Below, piece by piece: positions 17,001 through 24,478 of a stretch of 64,000 bases of DNA. A program made the position numbers and the translations under genes. The stretch comes from Emticicia sp. CRIBPO. GTDB taxonomy: Bacteria > Bacteroidota > Bacteroidia > Cytophagales > Spirosomataceae. The stretch's first letter is position 1. Every line of letters starts with the position of its first letter. The notes under the pieces were generated by a model. The model was given only the letters and a program-made list of their open reading frames with translations, did not search any database and was not told where the DNA came from. The stretch lies in assembly GCF_009905725.1 (NCBI RefSeq), contig NZ_JAAAKV010000017.1:33326-97325 (forward strand), written 5' to 3'.

Positions 17001-18380
17001 CGGCAAATAAACGATCAGGATGATGATCTCCCCAAAAGCAGCACTGCTCCGGATTTTGACGGATGCCTGCATGACCTCCTCATCCATCTGCCGAGCGGTC
17101 AGCCTGCCTTCTTTGTTCTGATGAAGCCGGTGAATGACCGCTTCCACGATGATGACCGCCCCATCAACGATCAGACCAAAGTCAATGGCCCCGAGACTCA
17201 TGAGGTTGCCGCTGACACCGAACAGGTTCATCATAATGACCGCAAAAAGCAGGGATAAAGGAATAACAGAAGCCACCACCAAACCTGCACGCCAGTTGCC
17301 CAGCAGCAAAACCAACACAAAAATGACGATCAGAGCCCCTTCAATGAGGTTGGTTTCCACTGTACCAATGGCCCTGTCGACGAGTTTTGTGCGATCAATG
17401 AAGGGTTCTATCTCCACACCTTCCGGCAATGATTTCTTGATTTGTTCGACTTTCTCTTTGGTCCTTTTGACAACGGCCGAAGAGTTTTCACCTTTGAGCA
17501 TCAGCACCATTCCCCCTACCACTTCGCCCTTACCGTCTTTGGTTACTGCTCCGTATCGCAGGGCGGACCCTTCACGCACAGTAGCCACGTCCCGGATCAG
17601 GATGGGGATGCCGTTGTTATTTTTAACGACTATTTTTTCGATGTCGGGGATAGACTTAACCATACCCAATGCCCGGATAAAATAAACGTAAGGCTGTTTG
17701 TCGATGTATGCTCCCCCGGTGTTTTCATTGTTTTTTTCGAGGGCTTCAAATATCTCGGTGATGGTGGTGTTCATGCTTTTCAGCCTCGAGGGCTCCACCG
17801 CTATCTCATATTGTTTCAGATTACCGCCTAAAGTGGTCACTTCAGCAATGCCGCTGGTGCCGAGCAGTTGCGGTTTAACGACCCAGTCCTGGATACTCCT
17901 CAGTTTTGAAGCATCGTACTGGTTTTCATAACCTTTTTTGGCAAAAATGACGTACTGGTAAATCTCGCCCAGACCTGTGCTGATGGGGGCCAGTTCGGGC
18001 ACCCCCACACCTTTGGGAATCTGCCGCTCAGCATCTTTCAGCTTTTCACCGATCTGCTGCCGGGCCCAGTAAATGTCTACATTTTCTTCAAAAACGAGGG
18101 TGATGACGCTCAGACCAAAGCGGCTGAAAGAACGCATCTCGACGATCTTCGGGATGGTTTTTACTGCCTGCTCGATCGGATAGGTAATAAATTGCTCCAC
18201 TTCCTGGGTGGCCAGCGTAGGAGCTGTTGTGATGACCTGCACCTGGTTATTGGTGATATCGGGCAGGGCATCTACCGGCAGCCTGGTCAGAGAGTATATC
18301 CCGGTGAGGATCAGTGCCGCGGTGAATAAGCCTATGATGAACTTATTCTGTATTGAAAACTGAATGATTCTGTCTAGCAT
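14034..18380 (-). CDS. CzcA/CusA-type RND metal pump fused to a TolC-like outer-membrane factor
   Basis: A 1448-residue fusion. Residues 1 to about 1040 are a complete heavy-metal RND transporter with two sets of membrane segments and large periplasmic loops; the acidic TM4 motif AIDFGLIVDGAVIIVEA, which relays protons, is intact. A second signal-peptide-like stretch then appears (VATVMLIVALFSGGSAHA, cleavage expected near residue 1058). Residues 1059-1448 are a TolC/CzcC-type outer-membrane efflux protein with long coiled-coil helices. The frame is continuous. Similar fusions are known in Bacteroidota. Whether the protein is cleaved into pump and channel is inference. It is followed by the adaptor gene seven bases downstream. 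Confidence 0.93.
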   Translation of the reverse strand: MLDRIIQFSIQNKFIIGLFTAALILTGIYSLTRLPVDALPDITNNQVQVITTAPTLATQEVEQFITYPIEQAVKTIPKIVEMRSFSRFGLSVITLVFEENVDIYWARQQIGEKLKDAERQIPKGVGVPELAPISTGLGEIYQYVIFAKKGYENQYDASKLRSIQDWVVKPQLLGTSGIAEVTTLGGNLKQYEIAVEPSRLKSMNTTITEIFEALEKNNENTGGAYIDKQPYVYFIRALGMVKSIPDIEKIVVKNNNGIPILIRDVATVREGSALRYGAVTKDGKGEVVGGMVLMLKGENSSAVVKRTKEKVEQIKKSLPEGVEIEPFIDRTKLVDRAIGTVETNLIEGALIVIFVLVLLLGNWRAGLVVASVIPLSLLFAVIMMNLFGVSGNLMSLGAIDFGLIVDGAVIIVEAVIHRLHQNKEGRLTARQMDEEVMQASVKIRSSAAFGEIIILIVYLPILALVGTEGKMFKPMAQTVSFAILGAFILSLTYIPMASALFLSKNISHKKNISDKIIDAVYRIYNPLLVKALRIKSMVVGIAVVMFLAALLVFSRLGGEFIPTLEEGDYAINFRNAGGSSLNMSIETSTKLEKILKNKFPEVVEVVSKIGSAEIPTDPMPIETGDLIVILKDKKEWKTSKDFYKLADLMKEEMEQIPGVSFEISQPIQMRFNELMTGVRSDVAIKIFGEDLEKLAATATTTIGLIGNIEGVADVKAEQITGMPQITVRYNPDKLALYGLNVGDLNKVVRTGFAGEATGIVYEGEKRYDLVVRLDKDFRQDISDVKNIFVSLPEGNQIPLEQIADISFEQGPAQISREEGRRRIVIGLNVRGRDVKSVVNDIQKRLDTKLKLPEGYYVTYGGQFENLVEANKRLSVAVPIALALIFVLLYFTFHSVSQSLLIFSAIPLSAIGGVFALWLRGMPFSISAGIGFIALFGVAVLNGIVLIGYFNQLKSEGWDNITERIREGTKVRLRPVIMTAAVASLGFLPMALSNGAGAEVQKPLATVVIGGLISATLLTLFLLPILYLLIEKGIKINKKGSVATVMLIVALFSGGSAHAQTTTLNLQQAIDLGIRNNSLVKAEELAVKMQNQLKPTAFELPKTNIEVMLGQYNTRSFDQNYGISQSFSPFTFQAKKELIRENIKNSELKLMATRHDIDLQIRQSWNTLLYLTAVNHLLREQDDLLTEFVRAAGLKFKTGETNLLEKTTAETKQQTLIQVRKQNEGFILNEKTKLKTILNLAGDFAIAENEFTALKSVMADTAFITENPMLQLSLQHVNVAAAFKKAEQAQRKPDFSLGYFVQSLRGVQEVGDRSIYYNGAPRFQGITGGISIPVFGGAGKAKVNAAATDILVQQERAEYLRNQLKSELTRQVQDQLTHQSMIDYYLKTALPNAEVISRTATEAYHKGEAGYVEYMQGLETVLDIRKNYLLSIYNFNQNVNNIRYLLNTK

Positions 18381-18435
18381 TTGTAAAGGATTTATGCCTG
18401 AAATAATTAAGTGTGCTGCCTATACGGTTTTTCTC

Positions 18436-18455
18436 CCGGCATTTTAAAATACCGG
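18436..18455. promoter_or_regulatory. Inverted repeat before the RND pump gene
   Basis: CCGGCATTTTAAAATACCGG is palindromic apart from one C/A pair. It lies between the DUF6660 gene stop and the pump gene start, without a T run, so an operator or RNA-processing hairpin is as likely as a terminator. Confidence 0.35.
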
Positions 18456-18484
18456 CGAAATGATGAACAGCAAAAAATCAATAA

Positions 18485-18805
18485 TCAGGCCCTGGGCGGT
18501 TGCCAGATGTTTCCGTAGAAGCCGGAAACGAAGTTGTTGTTGTACAGGTTGTTTTTCACCTTCTGGGTCAGGACAGGCTGCAGGAGATCAGAAACGGCCA
18601 CGCCATAATTAAAATCAAAACTCATGTTGGTACCGCAACAGGCACATACACAAAAAGGTGAACAGGATTCGGTATCCTCATGATCGTCATGGTCAGTCTG
18701 TGCGACGTCCGTTTTGACCGTCTCTGTACAATCCTTCGCATCTCCGCAGGGCAGACATGTGAGCAAAAGCACGTACATGGACAATATGACAGATAATAAT
18801 TTCAC
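18485..18805 (-). CDS. DUF6660-like small Cys-rich exported protein
   Basis: A 106-residue protein beginning at a GTG (18805), which gives the expected start KLLSVILSMYVLLLTCLPCGD. Upstream in-frame extension has only a TTG and reads like a random cysteine-rich prefix. After the signal segment come an Asp/His cluster (DHDDHEDTESC) and a cysteine cluster (CSPFCVCACCG), both plausible metal ligands. The DUF6660 family is found in Bacteroidota next to CzcA/CusA efflux genes; no biochemical role is established. It is the first gene of the metal-efflux operon, and a periplasmic metal chaperone or sensor is possible. Confidence 0.72.
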   Translation of the reverse strand: MKLLSVILSMYVLLLTCLPCGDAKDCTETVKTDVAQTDHDDHEDTESCSPFCVCACCGTNMSFDFNYGVAVSDLLQPVLTQKVKNNLYNNNFVSGFYGNIWQPPRA

Positions 18806-18951
18806 AGCGGCAAATGTAAATGAAAAACAAGTGCAACAGGTTTTCAAAAAGGGATTATTTTTTTAAGGGGCTGATTATTAAATTATTGATTCGGGTTATT
18901 ACTACGCAGAATTTCCAACGGACTAATTAATGAGATGGAACAATCACGGAT

Positions 18952-18983
18952 TTTGTGCAAATAAATATTAAACGCTATATTGC
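18952..18983 (+). promoter_or_regulatory. Candidate Bacteroidota promoter for the NamZ-like gene
   Basis: TTTG at 18952-18955 is separated by 20 bp from TATATTGC at 18976-18983. The spacing matches the TTTG / TAnnTTTG consensus, but the downstream box lacks one T. It lies 39 bp before the start codon at 19022. Confidence 0.35.
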
Positions 18984-19021
18984 TTACTAATCCAAATCAC
19001 GTTATTAACAACAAAATTTAA

Positions 19022-20251
19022 ATGATGAAATCCTTTTTTATCCTTATTTGTGTGGCCTTTGTAAGTGCTTCATTTGTGCTGAAAAATCAGAACATTCAGC
19101 AGGAAGACACGAACCTGCCTGCCAAAGCCATCATCACCGGGGCAGAACAAACTGAAAAATACCTTCCTTATCTGAAAGGCAAGAGGGTGGGTATCCTGGC
19201 CAACAGAACGACCATCATCGGCAAAAAACACCTGGTAGACAGCCTCGTAGCAGCCGGCATCAATATTGTCAAGGTATTCGGCCCGGAACATGGTTTCAGA
19301 GGCAATGCCAGCAACGGTGCGGTGGTCAATGACGAAAAAGACCCTGCCACAGGTATCCAGATCATTTCATTGTACGGAAAAAAACGCAAGCCTTCCAAAG
19401 AAGACCTGGCCGATGTGGACATTATGATATTTGACATCCAGGATGTAGGCTGCAGGTTTTACACCTATATCAATGTACTGAGAGACGTGATGGAGTCCTG
19501 TGCTGAATTCAATAAGGAGCTGCTGATACTCGACAGACCAAACCCTAACGGCTACCTGGTTGACGGCCCGATTTTAGACATGAAACTGGTTTCAGGCATA
19601 GGTAAATACCCTATTCCGATCGCACACGGTATGACCATCGCGGAATTTGCACAGATGATCAACGGTGAAGGCTGGATGCCGGGTAAAGTAACCTGTAAAC
19701 TAAAGATCATCCCGGTTAAAAATTATACCCATGACATGGAGTACACCCTTCCTGTGGCTCCGTCACCCAATCTCAATACCCAGCAGAGTATTATGCTCTA
19801 CCCTGCCATGTGTTTGTTTGAAGGCACGATCCTCAGCCAGGGACGCGGTACCTATTTCCCTTTCACGGTGTTGGGAGCCCCGGCATTGAAAGGTAAATAT
19901 GAGTTTACATTTACCCCTGTGAGTCTGAAAGGAATGAGCGAAACCCCGCTTCACATGAACCAGGCTTGTTACGGCATTGATTTCAGAAATTACGACATCA
20001 GTAAACTGAGAAAATCGAAAAGGATCAATATCCAGTGGATGAAAGACATGTATGAGGCTTATCCTCAGAAAGATAAGTTTTTCGACAGGTCGTACAGCAC
20101 ACAGATCGGGAACATTGATTTTCTTGCGGGGGTTTACGACTTCAAAAAACAGATTGAAGCCGGCAAATCCGTTGCTGAAATTCAGGCTTCATGGGAACCG
20201 GGCCTTTCCCAATATAAGACGATGCGGAAGAAATATGTGATTTATAAGTAA
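19022..20251 (+). CDS. NamZ-like exo-beta-N-acetylmuramidase (DUF1343)
   Basis: A 409-residue exported protein of the DUF1343 family, whose characterised member NamZ removes terminal N-acetylmuramic acid from peptidoglycan fragments. An N-terminal hydrophobic signal segment is present. The conserved family motifs are intact: VGILANRTT, GPEHGFRG (acidic catalytic region), DVDIMIFDIQDVGCRFYTYI, LDRPNPNG and HGMTIAEFA. The C-terminal domain ends in a conserved WEPGLSQYKTMRKKYVIY segment. It stands alone, with a terminator right after it, so a role in peptidoglycan recycling or scavenging rests on the family. Confidence 0.88.
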   Translation: MMKSFFILICVAFVSASFVLKNQNIQQEDTNLPAKAIITGAEQTEKYLPYLKGKRVGILANRTTIIGKKHLVDSLVAAGINIVKVFGPEHGFRGNASNGAVVNDEKDPATGIQIISLYGKKRKPSKEDLADVDIMIFDIQDVGCRFYTYINVLRDVMESCAEFNKELLILDRPNPNGYLVDGPILDMKLVSGIGKYPIPIAHGMTIAEFAQMINGEGWMPGKVTCKLKIIPVKNYTHDMEYTLPVAPSPNLNTQQSIMLYPAMCLFEGTILSQGRGTYFPFTVLGAPALKGKYEFTFTPVSLKGMSETPLHMNQACYGIDFRNYDISKLRKSKRINIQWMKDMYEAYPQKDKFFDRSYSTQIGNIDFLAGVYDFKKQIEAGKSVAEIQASWEPGLSQYKTMRKKYVIYK

Positions 20252-20266
20252 CTGACCTCTTTATTC

Positions 20267-20305
20267 TGATCCCTGTAAATATCGTATTTACGGGGATCAT
20301 TTTTT
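20267..20305 (+). terminator. Intrinsic terminator after the NamZ-like gene
   Basis: TGATCCCTGTAAATA and TATTTACGGGGATCA pair over 15 bases with one G-T wobble and a three-base loop, followed by six T. It ends nine bases before the GNAT start codon, so it also separates that gene. Confidence 0.8.
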
Positions 20306-20314
20306 AAAATAACC

Positions 20315-20812
20315 ATGCCCCCTACCTTCCGGACCGGAACAGCCGAAGACATTGAACAACTCAGGACCCTCGGCCTGAGTGCTTATGGTCAGCTGAAACA
20401 CCTCCTCAGCGAAGAACATTGGCAGATCATCTCTGACAATGTATCAAACGCCGATACCTATTCGACTTTTCTGGCTAAAGGCACCTGTTTTGTCTGTGAA
20501 GAAAACGGGGAGATCACCGGCATGGCTTATTTTATCCCGCAAGGTAATCCCACTCCCATTTTCCAGGAAGACTGGTGCTATCTCAGACTGGTAGGGGTTC
20601 ACCCGGCACATGCAGGCAAAGGCATAGGCAAAAAACTGACTGAGCTGTGCATTGAACAAGCCCGCAAAACGAATGAAAAGACCATTGCTCTGCACACCTC
20701 CGATTTCATGGATGCTGCCAGACACATTTATGAGCATCTCGGTTTCAAGGTCTTGAAAGAACTTCAGCCAAGATTTGGTAAAAGGTACTGGGTTTATACT
20801 TTGGAATTATAA
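20315..20812 (+). CDS. GNAT-family N-acetyltransferase
   Basis: A 165-residue cytoplasmic acetyltransferase. The acetyl-CoA-binding motif A is clear in RLVGVHPAHAGKGIGKKL (about residues 92-109), followed by the helix LTELCIEQAR and the C-terminal AARHIYEHLGFKVLKEL. Length is normal for a single GNAT domain. The substrate is not predictable. A HigA-like gene follows 54 bp later, but this GNAT lacks the features of GNAT toxins and comes first, so a toxin-antitoxin pairing is not favoured. Confidence 0.88.
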   Translation: MPPTFRTGTAEDIEQLRTLGLSAYGQLKHLLSEEHWQIISDNVSNADTYSTFLAKGTCFVCEENGEITGMAYFIPQGNPTPIFQEDWCYLRLVGVHPAHAGKGIGKKLTELCIEQARKTNEKTIALHTSDFMDAARHIYEHLGFKVLKELQPRFGKRYWVYTLEL

Positions 20813-20866
20813 TTAAACCCGGAGTGTTATAAAAAATATTTTCACCACATCTTAATTCAAAACACA

Positions 20867-21151
20867 ATGAAAAGATTAAATAATATACACCCGGGAGAAG
20901 TACTGAAAAATGAATTCCTGAGTCCTTTAAATATTAAAGCTTCGAGATTAGCCAAAGATATTTTCATCCCCCAAACCAGGATAAGTGAAATTCTGAGGGG
21001 AAACAGAAGGATAACTGCTGATACCGCACTTAGATTATCCAAATACTTCGGAACCACCGCAAAATTCTGGCTAAGTCTTCAGGATGATTATGATATTGAG
21101 GAAGGATTCAGTGTACTGAAAACCGAACTGGATTGTATTACTGCCATCTGA
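20867..21151 (+). CDS. HigA/VapI-type XRE regulator
   Basis: A 94-residue DNA-binding protein. It begins MKRLNNIHPGEVLKNEFLSP, the standard opening of HigA antitoxins, and has a helix-turn-helix at about residues 23-60 (ASRLAKDIFIPQTRISEILRG). It ends with the conserved TTAKFWLSLQDDYDIEE segment. In complete modules a HigB RNase toxin of about 90-100 codons lies immediately upstream; here the neighbour is a GNAT gene and no HigB-like frame is visible on either side. It is probably a solitary antitoxin homologue acting as a repressor. Confidence 0.85.
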   Translation: MKRLNNIHPGEVLKNEFLSPLNIKASRLAKDIFIPQTRISEILRGNRRITADTALRLSKYFGTTAKFWLSLQDDYDIEEGFSVLKTELDCITAI

Positions 21152-21389
21152 AAACCGACCGAAAATCTTCTTTTATAGTCTGCCTACAGATGCACACGCC
21201 CTTGCATATCTGCGGGCAGACGTCTAACTAAACTGCCAATAAATGCAAGCAATATTATATTTTGCTAAGCATTTTATCATTTGATTTTAAATAAAAATAT
21301 TTTATTTACTTTTGGATTTCAGGCCGTTGAGGCATGTGAAAAAGCTATTTAAAATAACAATTATCAATTTAAAACCAATCGACAACAAA

Positions 21390-21830
21390 ATGGCAAGTGT
21401 AAGTACCTACCTTAATTTCCCCCGCAATACGGAGGAGGTATTCAATTTTTACAAATCGGTTTTCGGAGGAGAGTTCGGCGGAGACGGCATCTCCCGTTTC
21501 GGAGACATCCCGCCTTCAGATGACATGCCCCCAATGGCTGAAGAAGACAAAAACCTCGTGATGCACGTTGAGCTGACCATTCTCGGCGGCCACAAACTGA
21601 TGGCCACCGATGCCCCGGAAACTATGGGTTTCCAGGTGATCAAAGGCAACAATGTTTACATTAACCTTGAGCCGGACTCAAGAGAAGAAACGAAGCAGCT
21701 GTTTGACGCTCTTTCGGAAGGCGGAGTCGTGACCATGGAGCTGCAGGATATGTTCTGGGGTGCCTATTATGGCAGTTGCACAGACAAATACGGAATCAAC
21801 TGGATGTTTAATTTTGCTCAAAATCAATAA
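21390..21830 (+). CDS. PhnB-like VOC-fold protein
   Basis: A 146-residue protein of the PhnB/3-demethylubiquinone methyltransferase-like VOC group. The opening STYLNFPRNTEEVFNFYKSVFGG is typical, written here as its recognisable parts STYLNFP and FYKSVFGGEF. VMHVELTILGGHKLMATDAP and the terminal DKYGINWMFNF are also conserved. The ATG at 21390 was chosen because it begins the domain; the longer frame needs a TTG. An SRPBCC gene follows after six bases, a pairing common in Bacteroidota. Function unknown; no metal-ligand set is obvious. Confidence 0.85.
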   Translation: MASVSTYLNFPRNTEEVFNFYKSVFGGEFGGDGISRFGDIPPSDDMPPMAEEDKNLVMHVELTILGGHKLMATDAPETMGFQVIKGNNVYINLEPDSREETKQLFDALSEGGVVTMELQDMFWGAYYGSCTDKYGINWMFNFAQNQ

Positions 21831-21836
21831 TAACCT

Positions 21837-22259
21837 ATGGAACAACCAACAGTAATTACAATTCAGACCAGCATCGAAGCCCCTGTGGCCAAAGTCTGGG
21901 AAAAATGGAATACCCCGGCAGATATTATCCAATGGAATGCTGCTTCTGACGACTGGCACACCACAAAAGCCGAAAACGACCTGAGACCGGGCGGCACTCT
22001 GTTGTCCAGAATGGAAGCCAAAGACGGAAGTATGGGCTTCGATTTCGGGGCGGTTTATGACCAGGTAATCACGAATGAACTCATCGAGTATACCCTTGGC
22101 GACGGCAGAAAAGTGAAGATCGTTTTTGAAACAGAAGGCGACATTACCCACGTGACCGAGTCTTTTGAAGCAGAGAGTCAGAATTCTGTGGAATTACAGC
22201 AATACGGCTGGCAGGCCATTCTGAATAACTTCAAGAAGCACGTAGAGGCGGGATTGTAA
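21837..22259 (+). CDS. SRPBCC/AHSA1-domain protein
   Basis: A 140-residue protein with the Activator of Hsp90 ATPase homologue-1 (START-like) fold. Signatures are the opening TIQTSIEAPVAKVWEKWNTP (seen as SIEAPVAKVWE), the WNAAS segment, and the terminal helix GWQAILNNFKKHVE. This fold has a deep hydrophobic cavity and binds varied ligands, so function is not predicted. It is translated six bases after the PhnB-like gene and followed by a terminator. Confidence 0.85.
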   Translation: MEQPTVITIQTSIEAPVAKVWEKWNTPADIIQWNAASDDWHTTKAENDLRPGGTLLSRMEAKDGSMGFDFGAVYDQVITNELIEYTLGDGRKVKIVFETEGDITHVTESFEAESQNSVELQQYGWQAILNNFKKHVEAGL

Positions 22260-22264
22260 GATTT

Positions 22265-22300
22265 AAAAAAGGAGAATTCTGATGAACTCTCCTTTTCCTT
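22265..22300 (+). terminator. Intrinsic terminator after the SRPBCC gene
   Basis: AAAGGAGA and TCTCCTTT pair around an inner TTC/GAA with one mismatch and a TGAT loop, ending in a T-rich tract. It isolates the LuxR-type gene that follows. Confidence 0.65.
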
Positions 22301-22356
22301 TTCACATCTTCTTATCGACCTTTTTTAGTATTTTTGATGATCATTAATCCTTTAAA

Positions 22357-22830
22357 ATGATTTATCTGAAGCGTTTTTTTATCAAACACAGCCAGTTACT
22401 TCTCTATGGCCTCAGTTTGTCTTTGTTACTTTTCGCTCTCAAATGGCTGCAATGGAAATTCATGATCATTGAAAACTCCGTTGATATTTATGTGGGGCTG
22501 ATCGCCGTCTTCTTTACCCTCCTCGGCATCTGGGTGGCTCAGCAGATGACCAGGCCCAAAGTCACCATCATCGAAAAAGAAGTGTATGTTCAGCATCCGA
22601 TAAGTTTTGTCCTGAATGAAGAAGAACTTTCCCGGTTGGGGTTAAGTCCCAGGGAATGGGATGTTCTTCAACTGATTACCCAGGGTCTGAGCAATGCCGA
22701 AATTGCGGAAAGACTATTCGTTTCATTAAGCACCATCAAGACCCACGCCTCGAATGTGTTCCTCAAAATGGAAGTTAAAAGCAGGACACAAGCCATCGAA
22801 AAAGCAAAGAGGCTGAAGATTACTCCTTAA
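22357..22830 (+). CDS. Membrane-anchored LuxR-type transcription regulator
   Basis: A 157-residue protein. Two hydrophobic helices occur at about residues 12-28 and 40-62. A short linker (VTIIEKEVYVQ) follows, then a C-terminal LuxR/GerE helix-turn-helix at about residues 92-155: LSPREWDVLQLITQGLSNAEIAERLFVSLSTIKTHASNV is represented by LSPREWDVLQLI, SNAEIAERLFVS and TIKTHASNVFLKM. There is no receiver domain. A membrane-tethered DNA-binding protein would either act at the membrane or be released by proteolysis; this is inference. Flanking genes give no target. Confidence 0.85.
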   Translation: MIYLKRFFIKHSQLLLYGLSLSLLLFALKWLQWKFMIIENSVDIYVGLIAVFFTLLGIWVAQQMTRPKVTIIEKEVYVQHPISFVLNEEELSRLGLSPREWDVLQLITQGLSNAEIAERLFVSLSTIKTHASNVFLKMEVKSRTQAIEKAKRLKITP

Positions 22831-22840
22831 CCTCTCTTAT

Positions 22841-23338
22841 TTAATCTTTCGCAAATAACACTTTTATTGAACGAACTTCCCTGATCCATCGGGCTTGTTT
22901 CTTGTCCTGCGGGGCAATGATCCGAAACGGACCTTCGCCTGCCGGAAGCGGGGCTCCGTCTTTTTCAGTCACCAGCAGAACAACATTGGAAGTAAATTCA
23001 GGATCAATTTCAGGCAAAGAATAAACCACTTCGTAGCCATCTGCCGCCTGGATCAGCACCAGCTTGGCCAGGTTTTCTCCTCTCAGTTTGGCCCCGGTGG
23101 TTACCCCTGCCTTTTCAAGTACTTCAATAAGGGCTACTCCTTTAAATTCGTGTTCCTTACCCTCTCTGTCTTTTACTTTGTGACTCAACGGTTTAAAAGC
23201 AGTCAGGTCTTCCCTTTTAAGTTCAAGCGGGGTCAGCACTTCACCGCTGACGGTAACCACCGCTGCGTTCTGGGCCAGAACAAACAAAGGGCTGCAGCAT
23301 AGTAAAATAAGTAAGGAAATGTTTTTGAATTTTATCAT
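22841..23338 (-). CDS. Exported Oxidored_molyb-fold protein lacking the Mo cysteine
   Basis: A 165-residue exported protein with signal peptide ending near VLAQ (residue 23). The mature part matches the molybdopterin-binding fold of sulfite oxidase-like proteins: VTVSGEVLTPLELKREDL, FKGVALIEVLEKAG, ADGYEVVYSLPEID, and the terminal GEGPFRIIAP and RWIREVRSIKV. The mature sequence contains no cysteine, so the usual Mo ligand is absent and a redox role is doubtful. It lies 11 bp after the MauG-like gene and three genes from a ModE-like regulator, which suggests a molybdenum or tungsten link. Confidence 0.82.
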   Translation of the reverse strand: MIKFKNISLLILLCCSPLFVLAQNAAVVTVSGEVLTPLELKREDLTAFKPLSHKVKDREGKEHEFKGVALIEVLEKAGVTTGAKLRGENLAKLVLIQAADGYEVVYSLPEIDPEFTSNVVLLVTEKDGAPLPAGEGPFRIIAPQDKKQARWIREVRSIKVLFAKD

Positions 23339-23349
23339 TGTTTTAAAGA

Positions 23350-24477
23350 TTAATCCGGATCTGAGAATGCCGGGTTATTAATAAATGTCGTATCGGTGAG
23401 CATGTTTAAAAAAGCCAGGATATCCGCCTTTTCTCCGGAAGTCAGCATCAATGTCCTGCCTCCTTTTTCATTGGAAACGCCTTTCAGAAAACTGCTGAGT
23501 GTCGGACTGTCCCGGATGTGTTCGTTGTAATGATCAAGTACCTCGTCCAAAGTTCCGAACCTGCCGTCATGCATATAAGGGGCTGTCAGGGCGATATTTC
23601 TTAAAGTCGGCACCCTGAAGCGTCCTTTGTCTTCAGCCTGACGGCTGACAACTTCCCGGCCGGAATCCGCAGGTTCAGCATCCAGTCCGTTGTTATGAAA
23701 AAGCTCTTTGAATGTTTTCGGCCCGCCGTGGCAATGTCCGCAATTGGCTCCCCTGACCTGTCTTTCGGGAGCAGGGGCGTCCATAAAGAGGTTCATTCCC
23801 CTCAACTCCTGTGGTGTCGGCTGGTAGGTTCCGGCCAGGTAACGGTCGTAAGGAGAATCGGCAGAAATGAGTGTCCGTTCAAACTGAGCCAAGGCCTTCC
23901 TGATTTTATCTGCGTCGATATCGCCTTCTCCGAAAGCTTTCCTGAACATTTCCCTGTAACCGGGCGTTTGCTGAAGTTTTCTGACAGAAGTTTCAAGCGA
24001 CTGCCCCATCTCATGTTCGTTGGTCATCGGGAAAACCGCCTGGTCCTCCAGGCTGGCCGAACGGCCGTCCCAGAAGAAATTACGTACCCAAAGCAGGTTG
24101 ACCAGTGACATGGAATTTCTGCTGGTGAGCGACTTATCCACCCCCACACTGAAAGCGAGGCCATCTGTAAAAGCCAGTTTCTGCCGATGACAGGTACCGC
24201 AGGACATCGAATTATCAGCAGATAACTTCTTTTCATAAAACAACTTTCTTCCCAGGGCAACCCCCTCCCTGGTAGTAGGATTGTTTGAGGGCACATTTAT
24301 CCTGCCACCAAAATTGGCGGGGTATACAAGCGGATAGGGTTCTGCTTTATTATCAGCAAAACGGAGGCCGCTGATAAGAAAACACACAACAAAAATGCTC
24401 AAAATCAGCCAACGCACATTCAAAAATTTATGACCTCGGTGAACCGGCCCGGTCCTGATTTGAGCACTCCTTTTCAT
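23350..24477 (-). CDS. Dihaem cytochrome c peroxidase (CcpA/MauG family)
   Basis: A 375-residue exported dihaem protein. One N-terminal membrane or signal segment (about residues 22-40) precedes two haem motifs: CGTCH at residues 93-97 and CGHCH at 246-250. Family signatures are present: GRKLFYEKKLSADNSMSC (broken), FFWDGRSASLEDQA, and the C-terminal RVPTLRNIALTAPYMHDGRFGTLDEVLDHYN. It would reduce hydrogen peroxide in the periplasm or carry out MauG-like oxidation. The ATG at 24477 is preferred over an upstream GTG because it lies one base after the stop of the preceding small gene. Confidence 0.92.
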   Translation of the reverse strand: MKRSAQIRTGPVHRGHKFLNVRWLILSIFVVCFLISGLRFADNKAEPYPLVYPANFGGRINVPSNNPTTREGVALGRKLFYEKKLSADNSMSCGTCHRQKLAFTDGLAFSVGVDKSLTSRNSMSLVNLLWVRNFFWDGRSASLEDQAVFPMTNEHEMGQSLETSVRKLQQTPGYREMFRKAFGEGDIDADKIRKALAQFERTLISADSPYDRYLAGTYQPTPQELRGMNLFMDAPAPERQVRGANCGHCHGGPKTFKELFHNNGLDAEPADSGREVVSRQAEDKGRFRVPTLRNIALTAPYMHDGRFGTLDEVLDHYNEHIRDSPTLSSFLKGVSNEKGGRTLMLTSGEKADILAFLNMLTDTTFINNPAFSDPD

Positions 24478-24478
24478 G

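Noticed and set aside
14034..18380. Fusion of RND pump and outer-membrane factor as a sequencing or assembly error
   Set aside because: The frame is continuous with a sensible internal signal segment, and such fusions are known in Bacteroidota.
20315..21151. GNAT plus HigA-like pair as a toxin-antitoxin module
   Set aside because: GNAT toxins pair with a preceding antitoxin, usually of RHH type, and are of a distinct subfamily; here the GNAT comes first and a terminator-like structure plus 54 bp separate contexts.
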